A stretch of 64,000 nucleotides of DNA from Cannabis sativa (lineage: Eukaryota; Streptophyta; Magnoliopsida; Rosales; Cannabaceae): the NCBI RefSeq assembly GCF_029168945.1, contig NC_083602.1, forward strand, positions 72,684,600-72,748,599. The letters run 5' to 3'. Below are positions 12,096 to 22,571 of the stretch, piece by piece. A program made the translations under genes and the position numbers. How positions within the stretch are numbered: the stretch's first letter is position 1; each line of letters starts with the position of its first letter. The notes below the pieces were generated by a model. The model made no database searches, had not been told where the DNA came from, and saw nothing but the letters and a program-made list of their open reading frames with translations.

Positions 12096-13727
12096 AAATT
12101 CATACACATGTTCAGAAATAACAAATAATCACATATGTTATAAAAATACTAAATCTAACATAGTTTATTTTCCAAGGTTTTCAACAAACTGATACAGTGT
12201 CCAGTTTAGGCGAGAGTCAAAGCATCATCCATTGAATAGAGTTGTCAACTCATCTAAAATGATAATCATTCTAGCAACCTTTTATTCGATCAAGATTGGA
12301 ATTCAGTGTTGTCCCGTTTAGGCGAGAGTCAAGGCAATTCTATCTTATGAGCTTCCACCATTGTTTCATATTTTGTAAGTCAAATATGGTCGCCACCATT
12401 AGAGTGATCCATACCTTATAAAACACTTACAAAGCTACTTATCTTTCGAGATTAAACGGTGCGAACTTGCTAATGAACGTTCCTCCATTAGGGAGGATTA
12501 CTCACTAAAACAAACGCTATGTAAAACAAACAATGGAGATCGAATGTCTCTTGATTAAAGCTCATTATTTTAAAATATGTATTTTATTTAATCATTTATT
12601 CTGTATTATAATAATGAAAAATTATAAATTAAAGTTTGTTTTGAAAAAAAAATTTATTAAAAATATCCAACTTTAATTAAATTTCTATTATTATTTAAAT
12701 TCGAAATTTAAAATAGAATAAATTTGAAAAAATATCTTGTTTAAGTTGTTTAGAAGAATCTAAAAAAAATCAACTTAAATATCTTTCAAATTAGATTTAA
12801 TTAAATATAAAATTAAGTTATAACCACTTAATTTGAAAATATTCCATTTTAAGTTAATATTTGAAAAAATATCAACTTAAAAAATATCTAAAGAATCTTA
12901 ATAACCAATTCCTAAAATTCTTCAACTTAATTTTGAAATTTAAAATTTAAAAGATATTCAGATTTAAGTTGATTAGTTAGAGATAACTTATTTCAACTTA
13001 AATAGGAATCTTTAATGAAAAATTTAAATTAAGCTTGAGAAAGAATCTAGTTGGTTATAATTCTATATTTAATTAAATACAAGAAAATACATATAGTTTA
13101 GCTTAAAATACTTTAAACTATGGTTTTCTTAAATTAATTTCAAAATAAATGAAATTAATTATGTCGCTAATCAATTTTATTAGGTTAAACTAATTTAATT
13201 AACCTAGTACAATTATCCAAATCAGACAAATGGGCCTTCAAAATTGGGGTAGTTCATGTGAGGGGGGGCTGGGTTCAGTATGTCGTACCCACTACTATGG
13301 CTCCCAACTCTCACACAAGGCCCAAAAGAGAGGAATTTAACCTTAAAATGAACAACTGTTATTAATTGAATAGGCCCAAAAACTAAATGGGCCTACATAA
13401 AATCTATCAAAAACTATCATATTTTATTTAGCAACAACAACCTATATGCATCTATAACAAAAATGAAACATATAGGCTCACACAGGCACACATTGGATGG
13501 ATCCTATCATGTTGCTAGGTCATACACAGATGAAAGAAGATTGTAAAATTTACCTGTTACAAATTATTACTTGACCAATTGAACCATGGGTTAAAATCAG
13601 ATCATTGGATCTGTCAACAAGTTAACCATGGCTATTTGCAATCAAGCAATAATAGGTTTTATAAAACTTACATACAAGCTAAAACACATACTCCTGCAAC
13701 AAGATGAATTGGATAGTTGGATGTAGG
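12096..13727 (-). other. Leader of element B, gag-proximal part
   Basis: Non-coding sequence colinear with 5650-8280 of A2 but shorter, because part of the AT-rich block is missing. It keeps both copies of the ~22-bp direct repeat (12199, one base changed, and 12311, 112 bp apart). It also keeps the segment around 13210-13700 that is conserved in A2 near 7790-8280 and in C near 32760-33250. It ends at the MULE target site AATTATTTA. Confidence 0.6.
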
Positions 13728-13736
13728 AATTATTTA

Positions 13737-13904
13737 GAGTAATTTGCGGTATAAATACCTAAGTTTTATGCTGAGTAACAGATAAATACCTAAGTCATAT
13801 TTTTGGCGGTAAAAATACCTTCCGTCACTACTGTGGAACTTCCGTAGGTACCTCGCCGTTAAGTGTCAGATCAGTACCTACATGGCACGTTGTGATTGGT
13901 CCAG
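13737..13904 (+). repeat. Left terminal inverted repeat of the MULE
   Basis: About 168 bp that pair with 15262-15429. The first 120 bases differ from the partner at only a few positions. It contains the short repeated phrase 'taaatacctaag'. Confidence 0.9.
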
Positions 13905-13989
13905 GTGGATTTATTTTTATTTTTTACTTTAAATAATCATTTAATATTTTAAAAATTAATTTTAAATTATAAAAAATAAAAAAAATATA

Positions 13990-14475
13990 TTTTTTTTCTT
14001 TTTACTCTCTCTCTATCTTTTCGTCTTCTTCTTGGCACACCTGTTCATCTTGCTTCTTCAACCTATCGCCTCCTCCTCCTCCTTCTTCATCTTCGTCTTC
14101 TTGCTTCTAGCCCCAAAGCCTTGAAATCGAAACCCCCTGCCTTCTCCCTCTCGCTTGGTTCTTCCTCTTCGCACACCCGTGTTCTTCTTCTTCTTCGTCT
14201 GGATTTCTGGACCCCGTGTTCTTCTTCTTCTATGTCGATACCCGTGTTCTTCTTCTTTTTCGTTTGGATTTCTGGACCCCATCAAGTCGCACACCCAGAT
14301 CTGCTCAAGAACCATGTATGGGGTCATTGCTCTTCTCCCTCATCGGCCTCGGCCTGCGAACACTCCTCACCAACGCCTTCTTCCTCCTCACCATCGGAGC
14401 AGCTCTATTTCACCACAGTGCATCCTCCTTTTCCTCTCTTCTCGAAAACTTGTGAATCAGAGGCTTGACCATGAA
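13990..14475 (+). other. CT-rich segment in the MULE, possible captured 5' exon or UTR
   Basis: GC- and CT-rich block, unlike the flanking AT-rich DNA. Several overlapping frames are open, but they are low complexity (runs of Phe, Ser and Leu from ctt repeats). A ~41-bp unit beginning 'acccgtgttcttcttctt' occurs at 14175 and again at 14240. One frame at 14306-14455 reads GSLLFSLIGLGLRTLL and then AFFLLTIGAALFHH, which looks hydrophobic like a membrane segment; I do not recognise it. The base composition resembles a plant 5' UTR and first exon, but no product can be assigned. Confidence 0.4.
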
Positions 14476-14847
14476 AATACAATGTGGTTTGTGCTTTTAT
14501 TTTTGGGTTTGAGTTTTATTTATGTTTATAGATTTGTAGTTTTGGCTTGAGCATAGAGTTACTCTACCTCATTTAAGGGTTTCAAAATCAAAGTTTTGCT
14601 TAGATCTGACTGTTTAATTTGTATTTTGTTTGTAATATTTAGTTTTGATTTGGGATCCTAATATTAAATTTTGTTCTTGTCAAATTCTGGGTTTGCCGTG
14701 AATGTGTTAAACAAATTTTGTATAGTTTATGAATATTTTGTTGAAGAATTTGGGTTTGTTAAAAATCTGAATTTAATTTGTTTAACTGGTTTCAATTTCT
14801 CAAATTTGAGTTTATTTTTTAATTCAAAGAAAAAAAATTAAGTTCAG
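14476..14847 (+). other. T-rich intron-like stretch in the MULE
   Basis: Strongly T-rich sequence without frames, ending in 'ttaagttcag' directly before the exon-like block at 14848. Its composition and the terminal CAG fit the end of a plant intron captured together with its exon. There is no independent proof of splicing. Confidence 0.35.
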
Positions 14848-15167
14848 AAACTAATCCTATTCCTGAATGGATGAATGTGATTTTTAGTGATAAATGCAGA
14901 GATTTAGTTGGTGATGGCATACAAGTATTTGTGACCACTGCAGTATGTGTGTATCTTGACATCAAGACCATCGATTTCAATACCTATGATGAACTCTTTT
15001 CTGGGCTTACCAACCCCAAGCATGAAATGAAAGTGAAAGAAATAATGTTTGTATCTGTCTGCAGTGGTGCGGTTGAGACTCTAGGGAAAACATCTCATCA
15101 GGTTTTAATGCGTCCCACTTTCAAGGAGAAACATTTAACTATTATTAAAACAATGAAAAAGAAATAA
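14848..15167 (+). pseudogene. Captured exon fragment, PHLOEM PROTEIN 2-LIKE A10-like C-terminus (tentative)
   Basis: Open frame running from just after an AG acceptor to a stop at 15167. It reads [18 protein letters not shown], then [28 protein letters not shown] and [19 protein letters not shown]. From memory this order (EKCREL.., [42 protein letters not shown]) is the conserved C-terminal part of plant PP2-A10-like proteins, a poorly characterised plant family. The N-terminal part is absent, and the tail after SHQVL looks non-homologous and lysine-rich. It lies between MULE inverted repeats, so it is most simply a captured exon, not a working gene. A protein search against plant proteomes would confirm or refute the family call. 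Confidence 0.5.
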
Positions 15168-15261
15168 ATGTTAAAAAATAAAAATTAATTATATTTAGTT
15201 TTTTATTATTTTTTTTTATAATTTTTAAACATTTAAATAATAAATAAAAAAAATTAATGAC

Positions 15262-15429
15262 ATGGACCAATGAACGAGTGACACGTGGATCGTGACCTGG
15301 CACTTAACAACGAGGTACCTACGGAAGTTCCACACTAGTGACGGAAGGTATTTTTACCGCCAAAAATATGACTTAGGTATTTATCTGTTACTCGGCATAA
15401 AACTTAGGTATTTACGCCGCAAATTACTC
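15262..15429 (-). repeat. Right terminal inverted repeat of the MULE
   Basis: Inverted partner of 13737-13904. It ends CGCAAATTACTC next to the duplicated AATTATTTA. Confidence 0.9.
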
Positions 15430-15438
15430 AATTATTTA

Positions 15439-16528
15439 ATTTTAAATAATTATTTTTGAAAATATTTAAATAATAAACAAAATATTTCGGTTTTTAAAAA
15501 TAAAATAATAAAAAAAATTTAAAATTAAACCTATAATTTTTGAAAAATTAGGTTTCAACTAACCTAAATATCATTTAAAAAATAATTGTTAATTACCTTT
15601 TAATTTTTTAAAGTTATTTTATAAATTAAATATAAAATAAAAAAAAAATATTTTCAGATTTTATAATTTAATTTAAATAAAATAACAAAATTTAAAAAAT
15701 TAGCAAAATATCCTACTTCTATTTAAAATTAAATGATTATAGTTATCTTATTTTAAATTTATATAAGGTCAAATATTTAAAAAAAAAAAAATTAATTTAA
15801 AAAATATTTAATATCTGACCTTTAAACTTAAAAAATAAGATCAAATAATCAAATTTAAAAATAAGATATAAAATCAAGCAAAAAGATAGATTTTTATTTG
15901 TTTTTAAATTCAAATTATACTAATATCTAAAATTAAATTTAAAAAATTCAAATTAATTTATTTATGATATTAGATTTAAAAATTGAAAAGTAAAAATCAA
16001 AATACAAAACTACACAAAAAATCAGAAGTTAATTCCATGAAATAGCATGAAAAATCGAAGAAAAACGAAAAAATTGCGAGCTGTACGGACAATATGCATT
16101 GCATACTGTCCGCGCGCGCATCAGAGTGCATGACCGAGAATCCTCGGTGCAGGAGGCTGCATGCAGCCTCTCCACGCCCGCGAGGCTCGATTTCAGACAA
16201 AAAACTTGTCTGTGCGCGTGTTGTCCGAGGGTTGCCCCTCATCCGCGCGCGTGAGTAGATGCACCACCCCTGATATTTTTCGAAACTTCAAAAAATCATA
16301 ACTAATTCAAATTAAATCGAAATTGGGTTCTGTAAAAAAAGTAAATTGCTTAATTTTTTCCATACTATCCAATAAAAATAATTCCAGAAACAGATATTCA
16401 ATTATTTTTCACGAAAATTCACAAACATCAATCAATCATCAAACAACACTCAAAACAACATGATACCATCCAAAACACAAACAAATCGTTTTAAGTCCAA
16501 ATTTCTTGCAATCAAATCAATTACCATG
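15439..16528 (-). other. Leader of element B, primer-proximal part
   Basis: Continues the B leader from the MULE site to the primer site. It is AT-rich except for a GC-rich insert of about 190 bp (16080-16265) not present in A2 or C. That insert is full of inverted repeats. The flanks ('ctgtacggaca', and the block from 16280 to 16528) match A2 8920-9230 and C 31780-32090. Confidence 0.65.
16086..16170 (-). other. Cluster of palindromes in the B leader (candidate RNA dimerisation or packaging signal)
   Basis: Three inverted repeats lie side by side. At 16086-16112, CGGACA and TATGCA pair with TGCATA and TGTCCG around one central base. At 16133-16148, ACCGAG pairs with CTCGGT around 4 bases. 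At 16153-16170, GAGGCTGCATGCAGCCTC is a perfect 18-bp palindrome. The cluster lies 360-455 nt after the primer site in the transcript. A2 has CTGCGATCGCAG and C has GCGATCGC at about 280 nt. Retroviral dimerisation sites are palindromic loops in this region; the parallel is inference. Confidence 0.45.
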
Positions 16529-16540
16529 GCTCTGAGGCCA
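16529..16540 (-). other. Primer binding site of element B
   Basis: The minus strand reads TGGCCTCAGAGC, one base change from the initiator-Met site TGGTATCAGAGC plus a neighbouring change. C carries the same variant at 31766. It lies two bases inside the LTR end at 16543. Confidence 0.8.
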
Positions 16541-16542
16541 GT

Positions 16543-18444
16543 TGTTGGAAATTATTTTACCAAGATCTTAGATCTACTCACAAGTATGTTGATTAACACC
16601 CTAAATATGAACTTCTAAAACGATTATGAAATAAACACATATAAAGTATGAGAAACCTTACATTGGGTGTAGCAGAATAAAATGTCACCTTCCGTTCAGA
16701 TCTCTAACCCTTGTATCCTTTTTGTCGCAGAGTATTATCAAGATTTGAACCTTGATCTCTTTCTCTCCTTCTTTAGTGTTGAAACTCCTTCTTGTTGAAT
16801 GTCTTTCTTCACGATCTTCCTCACTATGATTGAGGTATCACTTGTCGTGCGTGGGCACTACTCTATCACTAAGAGGTTCGAAATTCAAGAGAGAAGAAGA
16901 GAGTATAGGTGCTGGCTAGGGTTTAGAAGAGAAGGCTCAGGTTTTTCTCTGAAGGAAATCAGAAAAGAAAGTGTAAATTTCCTGAAGCCTTCACTATCTA
17001 TTTATAGCATTCCACTAGGGTTAGGTTTGAATTATTTGGCATTAAAATAATGAAAATATCAGATGATAAACCCTATAAAAGTGGCTGGCCATGGCTATGT
17101 GGATTTGGGCCTCACTTTTTGCAATTTTGCAGTTTTATCATTTCTGCATCTCATTTTCTCAAAAACGCCAATTTTCAAATTCAACCATTTAAATGCCAAT
17201 TCTAACTATTTAATAACTATAAATAATTATTAAATAATATTGTCATTTATCATATTTATTAATTGAACCATACAAAGTATCATAATTAACAAATATGCCC
17301 TAAAAACTCTTTCTTTACAATTTCGCCCTTACTTAGTGAAAAATTCACAAATAGACATAGTCTAATTTGAGAATTATAATTGATTAATCAAAACAAATTA
17401 TATGAGTCTTACAAGTAATATTATCTCAACTAGTAGGGGGACCATGGGTCTATATAACCGAGCTTCCAATAAGCAGATCCAGAATTTATAATCCAAATTC
17501 ACTGACTTATTAATTCTTCGTTGAATCCATGCATAGAACTTAGAACTGCACTCTCAGTATATAGAATGCTCTATATGTTCCACCATATAGACACATCATT
17601 AGTTATCCATTGTTATAATCCTAATTTGATCAATGATCCTCTATATGAATTATCTACACTGTAAAGGGATTAGATTAGCGTTACACCCTACAATGTATTT
17701 TATCCTTAAAACACTTAACCCCGTATAAATGATATTTCAGCTTATGTGAAATGAGTACTCCACCATTTATTTTTGTTTGGTCAAGCTCGAAGGAGATCAT
17801 TCTTTACTTACTATTCGCTAGATAGAAGCTATAGATTCCATGTTTATGTTAGCGCTCTCACTCAATTGCACTACCGTGTTCCCAAAATGTACGTATCACC
17901 CTGACCCAAAAGTAGGCTTAACTAACAAATCAAAGAACACGAATAACACTCTTGAGATTCAGCCTAATCATAATAGGATTAAGAACATTTGATCTAGGAT
18001 CAACTAGGCGATATTGACTTGAATAGATATTACGGCAAGTTTAATAAATCTAAGTCAAAGTTCAATATCGATCCCTTCCGATGCATACTCCATGCATCCA
18101 ACCTGAGCTTTACTTTAACCAATGCTCTGGAAAGAACATAGCATTTCTCCAAATGCAAGTAAACTCTGTTGTAGATTATCATATCAGTAAAACCCAGTGT
18201 CTGATAAATCTAGGAATCTTTATTCACATAGTCATGTTTACTTTCTAATATGTTGACAAAACAATAAACAGGATCAAGTATGTGAAAAGGGTTTCAGATG
18301 AATTTATAAATCAAATAGACAAGCAATGGATAAGATGAACCAAAACATACACAAATGAATGAAAAATTCTTCTGTTTCTTTATTGATGTTGAATAAAATG
18401 GATTACATTGAAATGGAGTTTTATTTACGGCATAAAACCCAACA
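16543..18444 (-). repeat. 5' LTR of element B
   Basis: 1902 bp, complete, TGTTGG..CCAACA type, with a TATA box (reverse of TATTTATA) at 16999-17006. Compared with A2 and C, the block between about 18308 and 18408 is replaced by unrelated sequence, while both sides stay homologous. This subfamily therefore has a different U3 module. The outer flank is ATAAA. Confidence 0.9.
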
Positions 18445-18835
18445 ATAAACACCTGCAATCCAAGGTCTGTTCAAGATCCGATCCTTCGAAGATACTCTTG
18501 AAAAAATCAGTAAATTCAACGCCAATAGCGTTTCTATCAGTGATCCAGACATTATTCTTGTTCAATATACTTTCAATGGCGTTTCTCCTTCCTCTAATTG
18601 CTGCCTAGAGAAAAAAGAATCTAGAACACCTTCTTTGACCCAAGTGATTCTTGCACGCTACTTCCAATAAAGCGCTTTCCTGGTCAAAGTTTCGTTCAGG
18701 GATCGACGAATTTCACATTCTTTTCTCCAATCCCGGGCTCCGGTAGGAAGCCTTTGTAAATTTTCCAGTTTTTATTCCAGATCTTTAATCTTCCAATCAA
18801 TCTTTTCATATTGCATTCTATTCCAATGAATAAGT
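18445..18835 (-). pseudogene. LINE fragment (linker between endonuclease and reverse transcriptase)
   Basis: The minus strand, with a few stops and shifts, reads RDWRKECEIRRSLNETLTRK, ALYWK, RARITWVKEGVLDSFF, AIRGRRNAIESI and NNVWITDRNAIGVEFTDFF. This matches the conserved plant L1-type stretch L..L..EE.YWRQRSR..WL.EGD.NTKFFH..A..RR..N.I..L, which precedes the reverse transcriptase domain. Only about 130 codons remain, with neither endonuclease nor catalytic YADD region. One end is cut exactly at the LTR of B, so B inserted into or beside it. It is an old fragment. Confidence 0.75.
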
Positions 18836-19464
18836 GCTACTCTCCACTAATATATATATACCATACTAATTAAATTATATACCACAATTAAAATATATAT
18901 ACCATAATAACAAAATTATATACTACAATTATATGTAATAAAATAAAAATTAATTAAATTTTATTTAAAATAAATAATCATACAATCAAAATATATAAAA
19001 ATAATAATTAAATATATGTAGCATGCCAATAAAATTATATACATACATTAAAATATTTTTATTATGCTAATAAAATTATATACTACTATTATACATATCA
19101 AAATAAAAAATAAATATCATCTAAAAATAATAATATATCATACAACAAAATAAAAATATACTGTACAACAAAATCTATATACCAACAACCCACAACAACT
19201 CATAAAAAATTAAAAAAATTGACATAACTTTTAAACAAAAAAGATTATAACAAAACTAATATAGGTATACCATAATCTTTAAATAATTTGCTTCTAATTC
19301 TAAAAAAGTGAGAAAAAAATTAATGATTTTTTTTATGTGACAAAAAGCAATATTAGTAATAAATAGTTTAAAAAGGTCATTTCTCTACAAGTTTTGAAAT
19401 GAGGATATTTACTAACATAGTCCTATGATTTAGGGTTATTTGCTATAATTGTTTGAAATGATCA
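18836..19464. other. AT-rich intergenic DNA, no gene seen
   Basis: Very AT-rich with repeated 'aattatatac' phrases (18860-19140). It has no convincing frame, RNA gene or element end. Confidence 0.5.
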
Positions 19465-19830
19465 CATATACTAACATAGTCCTATGATTTTAGGCCGTTT
19501 GCTATAATTTTCCTTTGTTAAATGACAAAATGGACCTTGTATTTTCCAAAATAGTAAAAATAGAACTCTGAGCTTAATTTTTGACAACCTTTTTTTTTCT
19601 AATATAACAAAATTGAAGACAATTCCTAATACGAACAGATACAGAAAATGTAAACAGTTTTGTTATAGCACTTGTAGATCGGATTATAATTAAATTTTAT
19701 TTTGACAAAAAATCAATTCAGAATCCTATTTGTACTATTTTAGAAAATACATGATCCATTTTGTTATTTAACAGAACAGAGGGTCTAATTAATAACTTTT
19801 GTAAAACACAGAGTCCAAAATAATATTTAC
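19465..19830. repeat. Inverted-repeat element (MITE-like)
   Basis: The stretch from 19505 ('gttaaatgacaaaatggacc') to about 19590 pairs with 19693-19773 read backwards, with about 80 bp at roughly 80 percent by eye. Weaker pairing extends outwards towards 19465 and 19830. A short direct repeat, 'actaacatagtcctatgatt', occurs at 19412 and 19472, so the left arm is partly duplicated. No coding content. Element class and target duplication are not resolved. Confidence 0.55.
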
Positions 19831-20395
19831 CCATAATTATACGTTGATTTTGTTTTATTTACATTATATTTATTTCAAAATATTAATGTTATTTATTTTT
19901 TTCTCCTTTTTGAGTTTTTTTTTTTCTTTCATTAAACAATTCTACCAAACAATATCTTATAGGGTAGTAATTATATTGACACATGTCCCAATACTATATG
20001 TTAGATGGGGAATTGGTCACACTCTCTAGACAAAAGATCTACTTTTTTTTTTTTTTCTGAAGGAATGTAAGGTAAACTCATTTTCTTCAAATAAGTTATA
20101 AAAGAAATGTACTATTTTGAAAATGATAGTGAGAAATAACAATGCTTAAAATTGAAGAAATGATTAATTGACATTATCCTGTTAACTTGATCAGTTCAAA
20201 TTTTCTAGTTAGTTATGATTGTATTGTATTGTACATAAATTAATAATTTGTGGCTTACTTTTGGTTCAAGGTAAGGTGACTAATAAGCTCATCATACACT
20301 GAAAGTACACTTTACAACTTCTTCCTATCATGTGTACGTCTCAATTAGTTGAAGTTAGGTTATATATTTGGTACTATCAATGGATATTGTGACTA

Positions 20396-21228
20396 TCTCT
20401 CTCTATATTTTTATATATTAAAAGTGTCTATCTAACGGCATTTCTTGGTTTAACATTCTTGGTTTAACAGAATATACTTAAAAATAAAAGAATATTCTGT
20501 TAAATTTAACGATTAGGTTTGATCTGCTGTTAAAAAATAAACCCAATAATTAAACCCAAAAAATTAAACAATCTTTTAAATAAACAATCTTTTAAATATT
20601 AATAATCTCTTTTTAAATTAAAAAAATCATCTTAGCCACATATTTCTCTAACAAACCTATCTTGGGAGAATATTAATAATTTTTTTATTTATTTTTTTTA
20701 AAAAAATATAGATAAAATATCTTGAAAAGATAATATAAAAGAAGATTGATTGTGTTGGGTTAAAGATTTTTGGGCTTGGGCTTAAAAAAAATAATAATAA
20801 AAAAAGATGAAATGGGCTGTAATTAGTATTTACCTTATATGTTTGTGCTTATTTTTAGTTTTATTTTTAATTTTACCACCAAGAGGAGAAGGTTGAAAAA
20901 TATTAGAATATGAAAATATTATTGGTGCTTATTAGTAATTTGCAAAGAATGTGAAAGTCTATAAATATATAGTTGTGTAGCTATTATTAGATATGAAATG
21001 AGATAATAGAACTTTTTTCAATTAGAAGATTAATGTACATTTTACTATTAATAACATACATTATTATAACACAACTATGTTTTACTTACTAAATATACTG
21101 ACACATATTTTATTTTTATAAAACAAATCGTTCAAATAATTATACAATTTTAATTATTAATTAAAATAAAAAACTAAAATATTAAATAAAACTAACACTA
21201 CGTGGCTTGGCACGTAACAATTACCTAG
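20396..21228 (+). mobile_element. Probable non-autonomous Helitron
   Basis: The left end follows an A and starts TCTCTCTCTATATTTTTATA, similar to plant Helitron 5' ends (TC..TATATATTAAAAG). The right end is CTAG at 21225-21228 followed by T, as expected for insertion between A and T. Eight bases before CTAG sits a hairpin: TACGTG (21199-21204), loop GCTTGG, CACGTA (21211-21216). There are no terminal inverted repeats and no duplication. The 833 bp are AT-rich and non-coding. The structural features agree, but no Rep/helicase is present, so this is a structure-only call. Confidence 0.6.
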
Positions 21229-21825
21229 TATATATATATATTTGATTTGGTGGAAGAAACAAGAGTTTAATAATAGATGCTTAACATTATTGAATCAGTC
21301 TATATTTAATTACAGGAACTTTTCCTAATTCTTAAAAATAGATGTATTGGTGTATTTCTTTCCATTTTAATTCTGAGACATTATATAAATTTATTTGTTT
21401 TATCTATAGGTCACAATGTTCATACTAATTATTTAGGAGATCCTTCAAATTTTTCAAAAAAAAAAAAAAGGTTAGGAACCATTTAGGTACCTAAATTATA
21501 GTTGAATATATTTCGTTACATATATTTTGAAGTTTTTTTTTTATTATTATTTTTACATTTAAAAGTAATTTTTTTTTATATTTATTTTTCTTACGTTTCT
21601 GCAACAGGTTGTATAAACTCTAATTTTGACACCTTAAATAATTTTAAATATTTTAAAATTTGCATGATGTCGTAATCATACTATAAGGAACTCTGTTGTA
21701 AAAAATAATTAGAGGATTTGTATGAGAGAATTCGCAATTATATGTACATTTGTTTTGGTAATTATTAATGATGAAAACTCGTAAACCAAGTGGTCGGTCG
21801 AAAAATAAAAATTTACAGAGAAATG
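21229..21825. other. Intergenic DNA, nothing recognised
   Basis: AT-rich, with homopolymer runs near 21450 and 21530. I see no frame or repeat structure in this stretch. Confidence 0.4.
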
Positions 21826-21992
21826 TTAAAAGGTACTAGTGGTGCCTAGTATTTTCTTATGTGTCAGTATCGTTATTGATCCAACTAAGTATCGAATCCC
21901 ACATAATTTAATATAATAGTTTTTAGGAAGTATCGCTAGCCAATCGCAACGTGACATGTTGAGAAGGTACTAGGCACCACTAGTGCTTAATA
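21826..21992. mobile_element. Short MITE
   Basis: About 165 bp whose ends are inverted copies: 'actagtggtgcctagta' on the left and 'tactaggcaccactagtg' on the right. The similarity continues inward (tgtcagtatcg against the reverse of gcgacgtgaca-like sequence). TTAA occurs at both outer edges and may be the target duplication, although the first bases of the two arms differ. Confidence 0.6.
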
Positions 21993-22571
21993 GCAATGCT
22001 CAGAGTTATAATGATATATCAAGAAAGGTGATATAAATGATGAAACGTAAAACAAAATATTGTCAAATATTAATATTGTTGGGTTTTATGCCCTAAATAA
22101 AACTCATTTCAATATAATCAGATTTACTTATTAATATAGATCAGAAATAACATTTAATGTTGCATGGTTCACATGATTTATTTCATGATTATATGTACAT
22201 AATGTATGAATTCATCTGAAACCCTTTTCACATACTTGATCCTGTTTATTGTGCTGTCAACACATTGGAAAGTAAACATGACTATGTGCATAAAGTTTCC
22301 TAGATTTATCAGACACAGGGTTTTACTGATATGATAATCTACAACAGAGTTTACTTGCATTTGGAGAAATGCTATGTTCTTTCCAGAGCATTGGTTAAAG
22401 TAAAGCTCAGGTTGGATGCATGGAGTATGCATCGGAAGGGACCGATATTGAACTTTGACTTATATTTATTAAACTTACCGTAATATCTATTCAAGTCAAT
22501 ATCGCCTAGTTGAGCCTAGATCAAATGATCTTAATCCTGTTATAATTAGACTCAATCTCAAGAGGCTATTC

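Larger units (their letters stand above)
13737..15429. mobile_element. Non-autonomous MULE carrying gene fragments (Pack-MULE-like)
   Basis: 1693 bp with long terminal inverted repeats of about 168 bp that begin GAGTAATTTGCGG at both ends. It is flanked by a perfect 9-bp duplication, AATTATTTA, at 13728-13736 and 15430-15438. Long terminal repeats plus a 9-bp duplication are the signature of Mutator-like elements. The empty site is confirmed by the colinear leader of A2 near 8285. There is no transposase. The middle is richer in GC than its surroundings and holds two host-like pieces: a CT-rich block (13990-14470) and an exon-like block (14848-15167). The orientation of the element cannot be set. 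Confidence 0.9.
1..18444 (-). mobile_element. Copia LTR element 'B' (pol-deleted, interrupted)
   Basis: Minus-strand LTR retrotransposon that begins left of the window. Its 5' LTR is 16543-18444, the primer site is just inside it, the leader and a gag-protease remnant follow, and its 3' LTR is 1-1061 plus 11131-11389. The two LTR pieces share subfamily-specific sequence, for example the block just after 'aatttata' near 11265 and 18307, which element A2 lacks. Integrase, reverse transcriptase and RNase H are gone: the protease frame joins the 3' LTR about 11 bp inside its end. Two younger elements interrupt it, A2 at 1062-11130 and a MULE at 13737-15429. It is a deletion derivative that could move only with help. 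The right flank is ATAAA; the left flank is outside the window, so the target duplication cannot be tested. Confidence 0.85.

Noticed and set aside
14121..14550. Overlapping frames up to 131 codons in the MULE CT-rich block
   Set aside because: Low-complexity Phe/Ser/Leu runs on ctt repeats occur in several frames at once. None has a recognisable domain or clear coding bias.
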